DNA of 64,000 nucleotides. Origin: Apiosordaria backusii. Its lineage: Eukaryota; Ascomycota; Sordariomycetes; Sordariales; Lasiosphaeriaceae. The DNA lies in NCBI GenBank assembly GCA_030549205.1, contig JAUKTV010000002.1, positions 1,426,001 through 1,490,000 of the forward strand. The letters are read 5' to 3'. The notes under the pieces were generated by a model. The model saw only the letters and a list, made by a program, of their open reading frames with translations. It did no database searches and was not told the DNA's origin. This document shows, one piece after another, positions 19,012-29,933 of the stretch. Numbering within the stretch: the stretch's first letter is position 1; each line of letters starts with the position of its first letter. A program made the position numbers and the translations under genes.

Positions 19012-21470
19012 ATGTCTCACGACTCCATCAACATGGCGTCGGAGAAGACGACCTTTCTGGGGCCCAGCACTCTCCAGGAGCTTCCTGCCGCTCATCACAA
19101 CCGGAACGCTGAGCGATCCCTCTGCCGTCGCCGGTTCCTGCGCGGCGTTGCCTTTGCCTCGCTTGGCTTGGCAGTCTTGCACGTTTGCTTCAAACCCACA
19201 CCGTTCGTCGTCCCGAACCCGGTGGAGCCCGCCAAGAGCGATGTCTGCTTGACGCCAGCATGCATCCACGCCTCTTCCGAGATCTTGTACAATTTGTCCC
19301 CGAACTTCAAGGAGCTCGACCCATGCACCGATTTCGAGGAGCTCGTCTGCGGAGGCTGGAGGGAGCGTCATGATCTTCGACCCGACCAGGGCGATGCCTT
19401 CACCGGCACCATCATGTCCGAGAACTCACAGCTCCTCCTCCGTCACATCCTCGAGGCCCCCTATCCCAAGTCCTCGAAACACTCCTACTTCTCTCCGACG
19501 CGACTCGACACAGCCAGCCATTCTTCTGATGAGGACAACTTTGAGAAGCTGACCTCTGCGTACAAGGCCTGTTTAGACGAGCCAACCATCAAGAAGCTTG
19601 GCATTGCTCCCCTCGCCAAGATCGTCGAACAGGTCAAGCTTTCTTACCCCCTTTCCGGCAGTTCATCAGCCAACGCCCTCAGCGAAACCATCCTGCTCTT
19701 GTCCAAGTATGGAGTTTCCGGGCTCGTTTCACCCGGCACGGGTGCTGATGACGCCGATCCGGATGTGGTTGTTGTCTCTGTCTCCCCGCCGTGGAGAATC
19801 GGTCTTCCATCCAAGGAGCGTTACGCCGACGATGTTCTCGTGAAGAAGTACCAGGAAGTCGTTGTTGAGGTCCTTTCCCAACTAAGTCCCCAAGAGAACA
19901 AAGACGTTCTAGCTGCCGTTGTCGACTTTGAGAAGAAGCTTGCTGCTGCTTCGCCCTCGACTGAGGAGCGCCAGGACGTCACTGTAAGTGCCATGCTGCT
20001 CCTAACCCGTTGACGGATGTTGACCCTTGCTAGAAATACTACAACCCAATGTCGCTGCAAGATGCATCGGCACTGGCGCCGAAGATCGACCTGGCTCACA
20101 TCATCTCAACCCTCGCTTCCGAGAACAAGGTTGAGCGTTTGATCGTGACCTCCCCCAAGTATCTCAAGGAGCTCCAGAAGATCATCGACGAAACGGACGC
20201 CGCCGTTGTGCAGAACTACTTTGTGTGGAAGGTTGTCCAAGCCTTCTACTCATACGTGGACTCTCCTGTTGTGAAGCCGTACAAGGGCTTCGTCAACGAG
20301 CTCGCTGGAAAGGTAGGATGCATCATCGACATGGGCCAGCCCACATACTAATAGCCCATAGGACCCCAACTCCGAGCCCGAGCGCTGGCGCACCTGTGTC
20401 AACCATGTCGACGACGGTCTTGGTTGGATCTTGTCTCGCTTCTTCGTCGAGAAGGCCTTCTCCGCGGAAGCCAAGGATTTTGGTGACCTAATCGTCTCCG
20501 ACATCAAGGACGAGTTTGTCAAGAAGCTCAAGGCTACCGAGTGGATGGATGACGAGACTACCAAGAAGGCCATTGAGAAGGTCCACAACATTGTGCAAAA
20601 GATCGGCTACCCGACCAAGAGCCCCGACATCATGGATCCCGATAACCTGGCCTCTTACTACAAGACTGTTAATATCAGCTCCGAGGCCTTCTTCTCAAAT
20701 GCGCTTTCGGTCATTGCTTTTGCCGTCACCGACGAGTGGTCAACACTGGGCAAGCCTGTTGACCGGGATCAATGGGGCATGACGGTACCTACGGTCAACG
20801 CCTACTACAACCCCCCTGGAAACGAGATTGTGGTATGTTCGACTCTAGATTCCAAAATCAATCATTAGCTCTGACCAAAATCCTTCAGTTCCCTGCCGGC
20901 ATTATGCAGTTCCCAGTATTTGACGTTGACGTTCCCGCCTACGTCTCGTACGGCGCCTTTGGCTCTGTCGCAGGCCACGAACTTTCACATGCGTTTGACT
21001 CGACCGGTCGTCACTACGATCAGAACGGCAACTATACTGACTGGTGGACGGAGGGAACCGTCAAGGCGTTTGAGAAACGTGCCGAGTGTTTCATTGAGCA
21101 GTACGGTAACTTCACTATTCCCGGCCCTGACGACAAACCTCTCCACGTCAACGGTCGCCTCACACTGGGTGAGAACATTGCCGATGCTGGTGGCCTCTCG
21201 GCGTCGTTCCAGGCCTGGAAGCGCCGCTCCGCCCAGAAGCCTAACGCTCACCTCCCTGGCCTAGAGCACTTTACTCAAAACCAGCTTTTCTTTGTCAGTT
21301 ACTCGAACTGGTGGTGCGGCAAGTCGCGTCGCGACACGGCCATTAACCGCATCTACACCGATCCCCATGCGCCGAAGTGGGCGAGAATCCTGGGGACCAT
21401 GGCGAACAGTCGGGAGTTCAGGGAGAGTTTCCAGTGCAAAAGCAAGAAGCCGACCTGTGAACTTTGGTAA
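19012..21470 (+). CDS. M13 family zinc metallopeptidase (neprilysin/ECE type), type II membrane protein
   Basis: Four exons: 19012-19983, 20034-20312, 20362-20832, 20889-21470; introns of 50, 49 and 56 nt; 767 aa. The start ATG at 19012 (MSHDSINMASEK) has an alternative at 19033 in better context (CAACATGG). One hydrophobic segment at about residues 44-60 (FLRGVAFASLGLAVLHVCF), preceded by RRR, gives type II topology with the catalytic part outside. The zinc site is complete: HELSH at residues 604-608, and ENIADAGG with Glu669 as third ligand and Asp673. The upstream NAYYNPPGNEIVFP motif that binds substrate backbone is reconstituted only after splicing. Paired Cys follow the membrane segment (VCLTPAC, DPCTDFEELVCGGW), as in the family. 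M13 enzymes cut small peptides extracellularly; the substrate is unknown. Confidence 0.95.
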
Positions 21471-22732
21471 GGGAACATGTAAAACAATAGTCCTATGAGG
21501 GAATATCATTTCTCCGTACCTATTCTTGTCGTCTATTCTCATAAATATATAGCAAACATATCGCAGAAAATTATAGTGCATCATTACTGTTCACTTTCAT
21601 TCCGAGCTTGGCGATAATTCGGGAAGTTTCGTCCAGTCAAGTGATGAAACCACTGTACGTTCAGCAGAATCCTACACATGTAGTTGGTTCGTGAGACAGA
21701 CCCAGAATGTGGCTAATTCAAAGCGACACAACGCATCCCAGTATATAAACAATGCCCTCTCGGTAAACCGTGACATCGAGATTATAATCAAGATAGACGC
21801 TGATCTCCACCCTTGCCACAATTAACCAATACTATTGCCTGCCAGTGCCCTCTATACATAATCAGTCTAACCAATTACATAAACCATAGCAAATATTGCA
21901 GAGTCCAATGTACCGTCATTGTCTATAGCTTGGACGATTTGTTTGCAAAGAGAAAGTGGAGTCTTCTTACAGCTTCTAATATTGTTTTACTGGCCGAGGT
22001 CCATACTGACCAGAAATCTGCTATCCCAACCACGAGTGGTCGATTGCACTCTTCCAAAAAACGCCTTGCCATTAGGTAGACTTCTCACTTCCATCAAATC
22101 GTAACAAAACAGGACCAAATCGTCGGTTGTTAAACGTAAAGCTTATCAGCCAAGATCTAGCCGTACCGTCTTTTTCTCTCCGGCTTGGTAAAAGACCAGG
22201 AAACAACCGACTCAAAGAACTCTTCATAACATTTGGCAATTTGCATCTCGCTGCAACAAATGTTCCAGACCAAGACAATCAATCGGACTGCATCCCTCTT
22301 CTGTCTGGTAACATCACGCCGGGTCTCGGCTCGCAAAGTCTTCTATTGGCTGGCTGGCTGTTGTGCAACTGGTAACGGCGGCGGCCTGCAAAGTGCACAC
22401 CAGTTCAGCGCTACACTCGGCTGTTTGGCGTCTACCAGTGTGCAATCTATCAAGCGAGACATGGCGCTATAAATCGACCTTGCGAAATTGAGCTGAACGG
22501 GAAACCACACACCCGATACCAGAATGAAGCATTGTGTCGGACATCACGACGGCATCGAACCATGCAGTGGAATTAGGTATTCGGCGAGTTTGTAGTTCCG
22601 AATGCCTCAGTCCAACAATGTTCGTCGCGGCTGTTTACGTGTATAAATGTCGTGATGATCTTCATTCAATCTACCTCTTCTGGACAGTCCTCATCGCCTC
22701 GTTCAGCCTCTTGCAAGTGACAAAGCTTCAAG
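21471..22732. other. intergenic, nothing recognised
   Basis: 1.26 kb between two + strand genes. AT-moderate, without coding signal. The right end carries the promoter of the following gene. Confidence 0.5.
22642..22648 (+). promoter_or_regulatory. TATA box of secreted Cys-tail protein gene
   Basis: TATAAAT 91 nt upstream of the ATG at 22733, the only such element in the proximal region. Confidence 0.45.
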
Positions 22733-24073
22733 ATGAGACTTCTTCCCTTCCTTCCCCTCCTGGGGCTGGCAGCCGCCACGGCTATCACTGCCCCTCGCGC
22801 CACCACTGGGACTGAAACCTCTCTTGAGCCCTACGAGTTCCGCGCCGTCAAGCCCCGCGGCACTGTCCGCCTTTCCGACCTCCTCAATCCCATCATTGGC
22901 TTCCTAGAGTGCTCCCAAGGCGATGCCACGGTCCAACTCCTCTGCCGCCTTGTCGCCGCGAAGGTCAACGAAGCCCTGGCTGCCAACAACATCAAAGTCG
23001 ACCACAGTGGACTTCTCTTCCAATACAACGACCCCACCAACATCAAAATCGACACGGGTCACTCCTGCACCGTCACCGCCGAGATCACCGGTTCCCAAGC
23101 TAATGCCAAGCTCCTCGCCGAAGCGGGCATCAAGTTCTCAGGCAACCCCATCTCTCTCTCCAATCCCGGTCTCTTCGTCGCAGATCTCCCCGTCGAGCTC
23201 TGGGCGCGCTCTGATATCAAGCAAAAGTTCGGCTCTCGTCTCCTAGGCAAGTGTATCGGCGCCGGCTCCGATTCCTTCCACGTCTCTGGCTCCCTCGCCA
23301 CCCGCGCCCAGCTCGCAGTGCTCTTCACCTTCGCCCCTGCCCCCCTCAAGCGCGACGCAGCAGGCAACTACATCCTCACCATCCGTCCCATCACCAAAGT
23401 CGCTGCCCAGCTGGCCGACACAAACATCAAATTCAACATCAGCGGCGTGTCCTTCCTCAACGGCCTTGCAACGGCCATCTTGGGTGGTACCTCCAGCATC
23501 CTCAAGGCTGTAACCCACATCTTCAAGGGTGACTCGCTCAAGGCTGTCTGGAATGATGTTCTCCGGTCCGTCATCGACGTCACTGCTGGTGCCTTGCTCG
23601 CGACGCCATTCGATCTCCTTGACAACCTTGTCGAGTTGCTCGCCAACAGCGTCATCGAGGAAAAGACCAAGGGTCTCAACACTGCTTACAGCGGCGAGCT
23701 TGAGAAGGCTCTCAGGACCAAGGTCTCCCAGGCGCTTGGGCTGAATGCCAATGGTGAGAGGTCATTCACCTTGAAGAAGGACATCGTGGACTTGGTTGCG
23801 GCCTTGGGTGAGAGAAGCCCTGAGCTCTGGCTTCCCGACAAACCTGCCAACTTCTGCTCGTCCGATGCCCAGTGTGACGACGGGAGATACTGCAACGGCG
23901 TGGAGAAGTGTATCAACGAGGTTTGCATTGGTGGGTTTGAGCCATGCGCGAGGGTCGATGCGGTTTGCATCGAGGCAAGCAAGACCTGCAGGATCCAACG
24001 GCCGACGTGCGGAACTGGGAGGTGCCAGATTCCGAGGGATGTTGATGAGTTGGAGAAGATTGAGGCGTATTGA
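22733..24073 (+). CDS. secreted protein with C-terminal cysteine-rich domain, 446 aa
   Basis: Intron-less frame with strongly C-ending codons. The start ATG at 22733 gives a signal peptide (MRLLPFLPLLGLAAATA). Residues about 45-370 are a low-Cys region with alternating hydrophobic strands and helices, of no family I recognise. Residues about 375-435 hold around eleven Cys, including the spacing CSSDAQCDDGRYCNGVEKC and CIGGFEPCARVDAVC. This resembles short disulfide modules (CxxDxxCxDGxxCNGxExC) found in many extracellular proteins of bacteria and eukaryotes. The C-terminus is acidic, without a GPI signal. Probably secreted and disulfide-bonded; function unknown. It converges with the minus-strand gene ending at 24211, leaving 137 bp. 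Confidence 0.85.
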   Translation: MRLLPFLPLLGLAAATAITAPRATTGTETSLEPYEFRAVKPRGTVRLSDLLNPIIGFLECSQGDATVQLLCRLVAAKVNEALAANNIKVDHSGLLFQYNDPTNIKIDTGHSCTVTAEITGSQANAKLLAEAGIKFSGNPISLSNPGLFVADLPVELWARSDIKQKFGSRLLGKCIGAGSDSFHVSGSLATRAQLAVLFTFAPAPLKRDAAGNYILTIRPITKVAAQLADTNIKFNISGVSFLNGLATAILGGTSSILKAVTHIFKGDSLKAVWNDVLRSVIDVTAGALLATPFDLLDNLVELLANSVIEEKTKGLNTAYSGELEKALRTKVSQALGLNANGERSFTLKKDIVDLVAALGERSPELWLPDKPANFCSSDAQCDDGRYCNGVEKCINEVCIGGFEPCARVDAVCIEASKTCRIQRPTCGTGRCQIPRDVDELEKIEAY

Positions 24074-24210
24074 AGTAGCGTATGGTTTGGGTAGACAGAT
24101 TGCGGGTTGGCAGTGGCGTCTGGGAGCGGCAATCACGAAGTGACGGGCTGCTGCTAAGAGCAGTCCAGGGTTTGTTGTTGTTAGCGAAGGTGCAACGTAG
24201 ATTAAAACAA

Positions 24211-25059
24211 TTACTCCAAAAGCAACTCTCCCAGCTTGACCAACGTGTTCTCGTAGACGCGCGCCACATCCATGTACAAGCGTTCTTTTTCGCGGTCGTT
24301 CCATCCCTCCCCGTCAAAATCATCTTCATCCTCGCCATCTTGTCCGTCTTGATCATCGATTTCTTCCACTCTGCCAGCTTCTTCGTCGCTGTCCAACACC
24401 TCGACGATGATGACTCTTGTCTGCTGAACGGTGCTCTTGAGGCGGACCATGTCTGTCCTGGACAATCCTGAGCCACCTGTTGGTGACGAAGCGGTAAAAA
24501 AGCCTGGCAAGGGTTCAGAAGTCACAAAGTCGCGGCCACCCAACAGACTGGCAAAACAATGATCCAATCTCGACAGGGTGCCAAAAACGGCTGCCGGTGA
24601 TGCTCTGTGTGGGACTGAAAAAGATGTGGGGGTTTGCAGCCAGTCATTGAAGTCTGAAGCGATGTTGAGGAGGTAAGGTATTTGCAGATTTGCTGTGAAT
24701 GGTCAGTCTCTATCAAAATAAGGTGAAGTCATTAGAAAGGGGAACATACGTGTTCCGGAGAGCCAAATAATATTGATCAGTGGGTCAAGGTCAGTTTGGC
24801 ACAGGTCAGCCAGGGATGTGTATGGCTGTATGTCAGACTCCTCCTTGGTGACCAGGCGACGATTAATGTGGGCGAGGCGGTCGGAGATGTAATGGCGGAC
24901 CTTATCCTCTTTGGCTGAGCCCGGTTTGAGGGCATGGCCTCGAGGGTGTGGTAATGGTGAGGTCCCTCCGTTGATCGTGGTAGCTGTTGCGGTTGAGGTT
25001 GTTGTTGGGGCTGGTGATGGGGGAAGAAAGCCGCCCCCAGTCTGGTTGATATCAGCCAT
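24211..25059 (-). CDS. conserved hypothetical fungal protein, 263 aa
   Basis: Exons 25059-24750 and 24692-24211, 57-nt intron (GTATGT..CTGACC..CACAG), phase 1, ATG start (MADINQTGGG). The N-terminal ~40 residues are low-complexity Pro/Thr/Ser. The core starts at VRHYISDRLAHINRRL and includes LADLCQTDLDPLINIIWLSGT running across the splice into PNLQIPYLLNIASDF. The C-terminal part has LSRTDMVRLKSTVQQTRVIIVEVLD, a strongly acidic stretch (DDQDGQDGEDEDDFDG), and a final helix. The core pattern looks like a conserved single-copy fungal nuclear protein, but I cannot name it. No signal peptide or membrane helix. Confidence 0.75.
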
Positions 25060-25490
25060 ATTCAGTAATGGAATATTAAGAAGAGAGTTTGCGTGGTCGG
25101 TTTGTGGTTATCGTGGAAAAGGTTGCATTGCATTACGGTATTCTTTCTGTCCGTATAGCCGCCCTTTATCGTGGTGGGACAACACCTGAAAACGACCTCA
25201 AGAAAGGGCTCGCTGATGTCGTCAGGAGACACAAGCCGGAAGGTGGGCTGAGGTGAGGGATCGGGCACGCCACCTTTGTGCAAAGCATCCATGTTTGTGG
25301 CTGGTGAGCCTGGGGTTGAGAGTGGGGTTGGCAATTGAATGTGGCTGGTGCTGAATTCTTGGACCTGCGTCACTGCCAAAATTTCGATTCCACATCCCCG
25401 GACACGGCAATTCCACCACCATATTCAGCGCCCGCAACACCAACCGTCGCAATCAATTTCTCCGACCAAACACACATCACCGCCGACAAA
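25060..25490. promoter_or_regulatory. divergent promoter region between hypothetical gene and Tom6
   Basis: 431 bp separating the start codons of two divergent genes. No specific site recognised. Confidence 0.4.
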
Positions 25491-25752
25491 ATGAACCGTC
25501 AATTCATTGGCATGGGTGGTCAGGGACCCGCCCCCCGCCGCGCCAAGAAAAGCTCCATGAACCCATTCACCATCTCTACCAACGCTCTCTTCTACTCCGA
25601 GAACGCCGAGATCACCCGCAGCGTCGCCATTTTCGGTCTTGCTGTTGCTTTCTTGAGCACTGGCTTCGGCGAGGCTTTCCTTGTGTATGCATCTCCCTCT
25701 TTACTGGCAAGAAATACTGTGTCTAACCTACATTTGGGACAGGCCTGCCTAA
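25491..25752 (+). CDS. probable mitochondrial TOM complex subunit Tom6
   Basis: Exons 25491-25684 and 25743-25752, 58-nt intron (GTATGC..CTAAC..GACAG), 67 aa. The last exon is only 10 nt: it completes Val and adds Pro-Ala-stop, giving the C-terminus AFLVPA. Without this splice the frame runs into unrelated sequence. The N-terminus is Gly/Arg/Lys-rich (MNRQFIGMGGQ), followed by NPFTISTNALFYSENAEI and one membrane helix (TRSVAIFGLAVAFLSTGFGEAF). A short basic-N, ENA/S-then-single-TM layout ending in a Pro is what I know of fungal Tom6, a small outer-membrane protein that stabilises the TOM import pore. Another small tail-anchored mitochondrial protein is the alternative. Confidence 0.65.
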
Positions 25753-26119
25753 ACGTCGACGATCGATCTGGGGCGACGAAACACAAAACCGAACGGCACG
25801 AATATGTTGTACGATAGCGACTGATGATCTATGGTCGGGGGCGTTACTCGACCGGTTGCAAAAGAATAGGGATGGGATGGATTGGGCAGCGTAATGTTAT
25901 GTACATAGACGGAAGAGGTGGACGACGGCGTTTACTGGGTTTTTTTTCTTGTCGGTCACCAGCGAGTGTTGTTGCAAGAATCTCAAATCTTCAATACCCA
26001 CCACCCCGTTTGCCCGCCAAGTTGGGCATGAGCAAAGTTGATGAAGGGGACGCGACAAGCGATCGGGTTATGGTAACCCGTAGGGGCAGACGATAGCAAA
26101 GCTAGGCAGCACACATCAG
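25753..26119. other. intergenic between Tom6 and HET genes
   Basis: 3' flanks of two convergent genes; nothing recognised. Confidence 0.5.
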
Positions 26120-28433
26120 CTACACCAAATACACCTCTCTCCCTCCCTCCCCTTCCACCCCCGGCGCAGCCTCCCCATCCATAATCCCATGAACATACCC
26201 ATACCCAACCAACTCCCTACACTCCTCCCCTTGCGTCACCGGCCTCAAAACCAAAGGCACCAAACTCCCCAGCACAATCCAAACCTCATCCCCCACCTTT
26301 GTGTCCCTCGGCCCTGACCCGAAATGTCCCTCCTCCGTCTGGAAAAATACCCTATCTTGATTCGCATACCAAAAGTTCTCCTCGGCGAACCTAACAACAT
26401 GATCTTTTGCCTCGCCGTCCATGACGGTGCCATCAGGCAAGATTAACACCAGCTCCTGACCTACCTCTTGCGCGCGGAGGATCTGCCCAGCGAGGAGAAA
26501 CATTTTGATGTCGCCTGGGTAGGCTCGGTCGAAGACTACTTGGCCGGCTTTGAGGGCGTAGTTGAGTTCGTAGATTTGATCGGTGAGGAGGGTGCGTGCG
26601 AAGGACGTTGTGACTGGTTTTGGTGGGGATGTGAAGGGGTAGGAAGCAAAGGGGTCGCCGGTGGGGTGGTCGATGCCGAAGAAGGTTTCAAGCGATGTTA
26701 AGATAGACACGAAGGAGATGTCGGGGGATTTAGTCATCAGAGGTGTGACGGCGGTGATGGCGGAGATGAGTTTTCCTTGTACCACTAAAGCGTCGGGGTA
26801 GGGGGTGTCAGTTGCGAGATGGGGGAGATGACCGGGGCCGGGGGGCCAGGCACGGAAGTTGGTGGTGCGTTCTCCGATTTGGAAGGGGGTGAAGGAGCCG
26901 TAGGTTGGTCCCCAGGTTGGTACCCAAGATGGTAATTCGGACATGATGGGGGAGGATCGCAGTTCGTGCTGGTGGAGGATGGAGAGGCTTTGGGAGAAGG
27001 TGATCATCTGCAGGGCGACTTTGATGTAAAGATCTTTGGCGGGCAGGTTGTAGTCTGGGGAGAGGTCGATGGGGTCGTCGCAGTTGTTGAGAAGACCCAG
27101 CAGACCGTAAATCTTGTCTCTCGGGTCAGTGGCTTCTTTGAAGCGGGTTTTGTCCAACAGGTACTTGAGCATTTCTGTTTGCTTCATTTTGATGATGCTC
27201 AGTGTCTCGCGGATCCCCTCTAGCTGACCCATCGGGTAGGCAAACGCTTGAAGGACTCGTTTCTGGTCCTCAGGCAACGAGTTCCAGAAACGTTTACAAC
27301 AATCCCCACGTTCGTAATGACGAGGGAGGATGGCTCCCGAATCCTCGATGAGACCCATGGGAGCGATGATCTCACCGTAGATGGCATTTACGTCACGCTG
27401 TGGCAGGATCGCTTCTTGGAGGACCCAGGCTCGGGACCACCATGCTAGATTCGCAAGATGGCCAAGTGCCTCGAGCGCCCCGGTCCACGCTGGCGAATCC
27501 AGAAGACCTTGACAGCAAGCCTTCAAACACCTTCCATTCGACAACATCTTCATTATGGCAAAAGCGCCAGTCTGATTGTCTCGCAGTCTCTGAAGAGGCG
27601 ACAGTTGTCCATTTTGATCATATTCTGGATTTTGTTGCCTGGCGAAGAAGTCATCGACCCTTTGTTGGTCTGTCGCATTGAGGCCGTCTTCTGGCTCCCA
27701 CTGCCATTGGTACGTTAGCAAACTAAAAAGGAGATCTTGAGGGGAATGTACTGACGATAGCCCACATAGGGAACTCTTCCGCATCGACAGGCTCATAGCC
27801 AGGGTCTGAATCCGACTTGAACGACTTCAAGTAATTGGGCAAATCAATTATGACGCCTCTGGAGTCCAACTTCTTTCGGTAATCAGTGTCTGATCTCAGT
27901 CAAGTATCGGAGACACCTACGCCAACTTTGTGTGGTGGCTTGTCGGTATGAACCAGCATCGTCATATCCCGAACCCAGTGCAACCTCGGAGGATCGTCCC
28001 ACATGGCTTGATCCTGCTCCGGTATGAGATCCAGCACCCCGCTTTCACCGAGAAACACGTGGACATCGGCAGCATCCTTATAGATCCTAGCCATCATTCC
28101 CACTTGATGTGTCTTCTCGTCATTGTCTGCCTGGTTGATGCACACCGCATCCACCCAGAGAACCTTGAGATCCACACTTGATCTCAACCGCCGAAGAGCA
28201 GCCATCAAGTTCTTGGTTGCTTGGAAGTGCGAGCCGTCAACTATGATAGGGCCCGTATCTTGGGGGTTGCCCCAGACGTACGACAGAGCCTCGTATGCGG
28301 GGTTGTCGTCAAGAGAGGCGGTTTGCAGCTCGCACTGGATATCGTCGATCCATCGTCCTGGGAGGAGGCGTAAAATGCGGATGGAGTTCTTGTTGGGATT
28401 GAGGGCTTCGTATTTCAGCTTTGGAGGTGACAT
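26120..28433 (-). CDS. HET domain (heterokaryon incompatibility) protein, 736 aa
   Basis: Exons 28433-27921, 27872-27756 and 27700-26120; introns of 48 and 55 nt. The first acceptor (..CCGAAAG) is weak and chosen because it keeps frame; the second intron has a good CTAAC branch point. The start ATG at 28433 (MSPPKLKYEALNP) has an alternative at 28460. The three HET blocks are present: YEALSYVWGNPQD (about residues 45-57), LWVDAVCINQADNDEK (about 95-110) and MARIYKDAADVHVFLG. Later family features follow: WWSRAWVLQEAI, TDPRDKIYGLLGLL and LPSWVPTWGPTYG. HET proteins trigger cell death after fusion of genetically different hyphae, or more generally on non-self detection. No N-terminal partner domain is attached. 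The open frame appears intact. Expression and activity cannot be judged. Confidence 0.9.
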
Positions 28434-28905
28434 GGTATTTGTGGTGTTGCTTTTGTGCATGTGTGTCAATACAGTATCATGGTTATTGTCAAACTTGCCG
28501 GCTGAGGAAGAGATCAGGTTTGGAGTTTGGTTCTCAGCTGGTCTTGGCATCCATCGTCGAAGAGTGCCTTGGGCTGACTTGTGAGGCCGGTTGGCAAAGT
28601 TGGCAGGCAGCACGGAATCACAGTCAATGCAAAATCAGTCCCGTGATGGTTAACAAAAAACACAAATTTTCTTCACAACATGGCTACCTAGGTCAGTGGC
28701 AATGTGAGAGTGTCTTGGTCTAGCGTTTTCTTGTTTTGCAACCCCGTTTTTCCATGGCATCAAGCCAGCTCTATCTTTAACCTCCAAACTCCGCCGTTAA
28801 CTCCCAAAACAAGCCATGAATGTTGAATCTCCAGCATGACGCTTCTCAGTTCCACATTCCGACCCCGTTTTCCTCCTTGACTCTTCTTTCCTCCACCGCA
28901 ACCCC
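28434..28905. other. intergenic, nothing recognised
   Basis: Promoter of the HET gene and 3' flank of the Hce2 protein gene. Confidence 0.5.
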
Positions 28906-29406
28906 TTAAACATGAGCAACAGCCCACTCAGCATGACTATTTGTCTCGCAGCCAACAGCACTAACGACCTCGACCCTGCCCTCCTCATCATAGCCACTGC
29001 GGGTGTGCGCGTCGATGTAGAACTTGACATCATAAGTGCCAAAGTGAATCTCCTTGGCCTCCTTGCCGCGGATCTTGAACTCGCAGGTGCCGTAGGTGCC
29101 GAGGCTGAACCACTGGCCGGAGCCGGCCTCGGTGGGGTTCAGGGTCCAGTAGCCGGGGATGTTGGCGGGGGAGGACTTGGTGGGGATCTCCCAGCAGTCG
29201 GAGGCCTTGGGGGAGGCTTCGCTAGTGCGGTACACTGGGTTGGCCTCGCCGCAGAGGTTGGTCTTAGTGCTGTCGGGTGTGTGGGTGAAGCGGTTCTGGA
29301 GACGGGAGCCTGAGCCGGAAGCAGGCTCGGGCTGGAAGCTGGCGGGAGGGGCGGCCAGGGCGACGGCGCCGAAGACGAGGGACATGATGGTGGTGGTGCA
29401 CTTCAT
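28906..29406 (-). CDS. secreted Hce2 (Ecp2-like) domain protein, 166 aa
   Basis: Intron-less frame from the ATG at 29406 with signal peptide MKCTTTIMSLVFGAVALAA. After a short Pro/Ser linker the Hce2 pattern appears: NLCGEANPVYRTSEASPKASDCWEI (about residues 51-75), then GYWTLNP, GTYGTCEFKIRGK, and a final VGCETN. The four Cys in CG..DC..TC..GC spacing match the two disulfides of the Ecp2/Hce2 fold. Hce2 proteins (homologues of Cladosporium fulvum Ecp2) are widespread fungal secreted proteins. Some induce plant necrosis, and others occur fused to chitinases and may act in fungal competition. The role here, in an apparent saprotroph, is open. A TATA box lies 132 nt upstream of the start. Confidence 0.85.
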   Translation of the reverse strand: MKCTTTIMSLVFGAVALAAPPASFQPEPASGSGSRLQNRFTHTPDSTKTNLCGEANPVYRTSEASPKASDCWEIPTKSSPANIPGYWTLNPTEAGSGQWFSLGTYGTCEFKIRGKEAKEIHFGTYDVKFYIDAHTRSGYDEEGRVEVVSAVGCETNSHAEWAVAHV

Positions 29407-29476
29407 TTTGAGGGTTGATAGAGCGAGGTGGTGGTTTTGTTGGTTGATGGATTTGCTTGGTGGATGGAGCTGTATT

Positions 29477-29502
29477 TGATGGTGATGATGGTGATGATGG
29501 TG
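29477..29502 (+). repeat. GAT/GGT microsatellite
   Basis: Imperfect (GATGGTGAT)n run in the 5' leader of the Hce2-protein gene. Confidence 0.6.
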
Positions 29503-29537
29503 GAAGTAAAGTGAGATAATTTCAGGGAGGATCGTGA

Positions 29538-29545
29538 CTTATATA
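29538..29545 (-). promoter_or_regulatory. TATA box of the Hce2-protein gene
   Basis: TATATAAG on the minus strand, about 132 nt 5' of the ATG at 29406. Confidence 0.5.
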
Positions 29546-29933
29546 CCTTAGATCAGGACCTGAGGGCTTCAACAGCATGGACCGAGAGCGGCATTGAGAC
29601 TCGCTTCCGGCATAGCAACATGCGATATCTGAACTTTGAGAACGCCGATCACAAAGCCATGGCGTTGAGCAACATGCCAAAAAATCCCTGGAGCCCGCCA
29701 AAGGCACAAGGAACGGGCGGAGAAAGCTTCGTTCCCTGATGATCATCCCATCCCCCATTCTTTATGTCGGCCCCGAGAAGGGCGGAGACTCGGGCAAACC
29801 TCGCCCCTCACCTAGTGACTGGCACTGAAAAGAAGTTACATCCGAAATGTATGTTGCAGTGCTTAATGTGTTCTCAAGAAGTGGGCACCTTCATAAGTCT
29901 TTAAAATCACTCAAAACACAAAAACAAAGACCA

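Larger units (their letters stand above)
29407..29933. other. intergenic, Hce2 gene promoter
   Basis: Besides the TATA box and microsatellite nothing is recognised. Confidence 0.45.

Noticed and set aside
26468..27223. + strand open frames inside the HET gene
   Set aside because: Antisense shadows of the HET coding exon.
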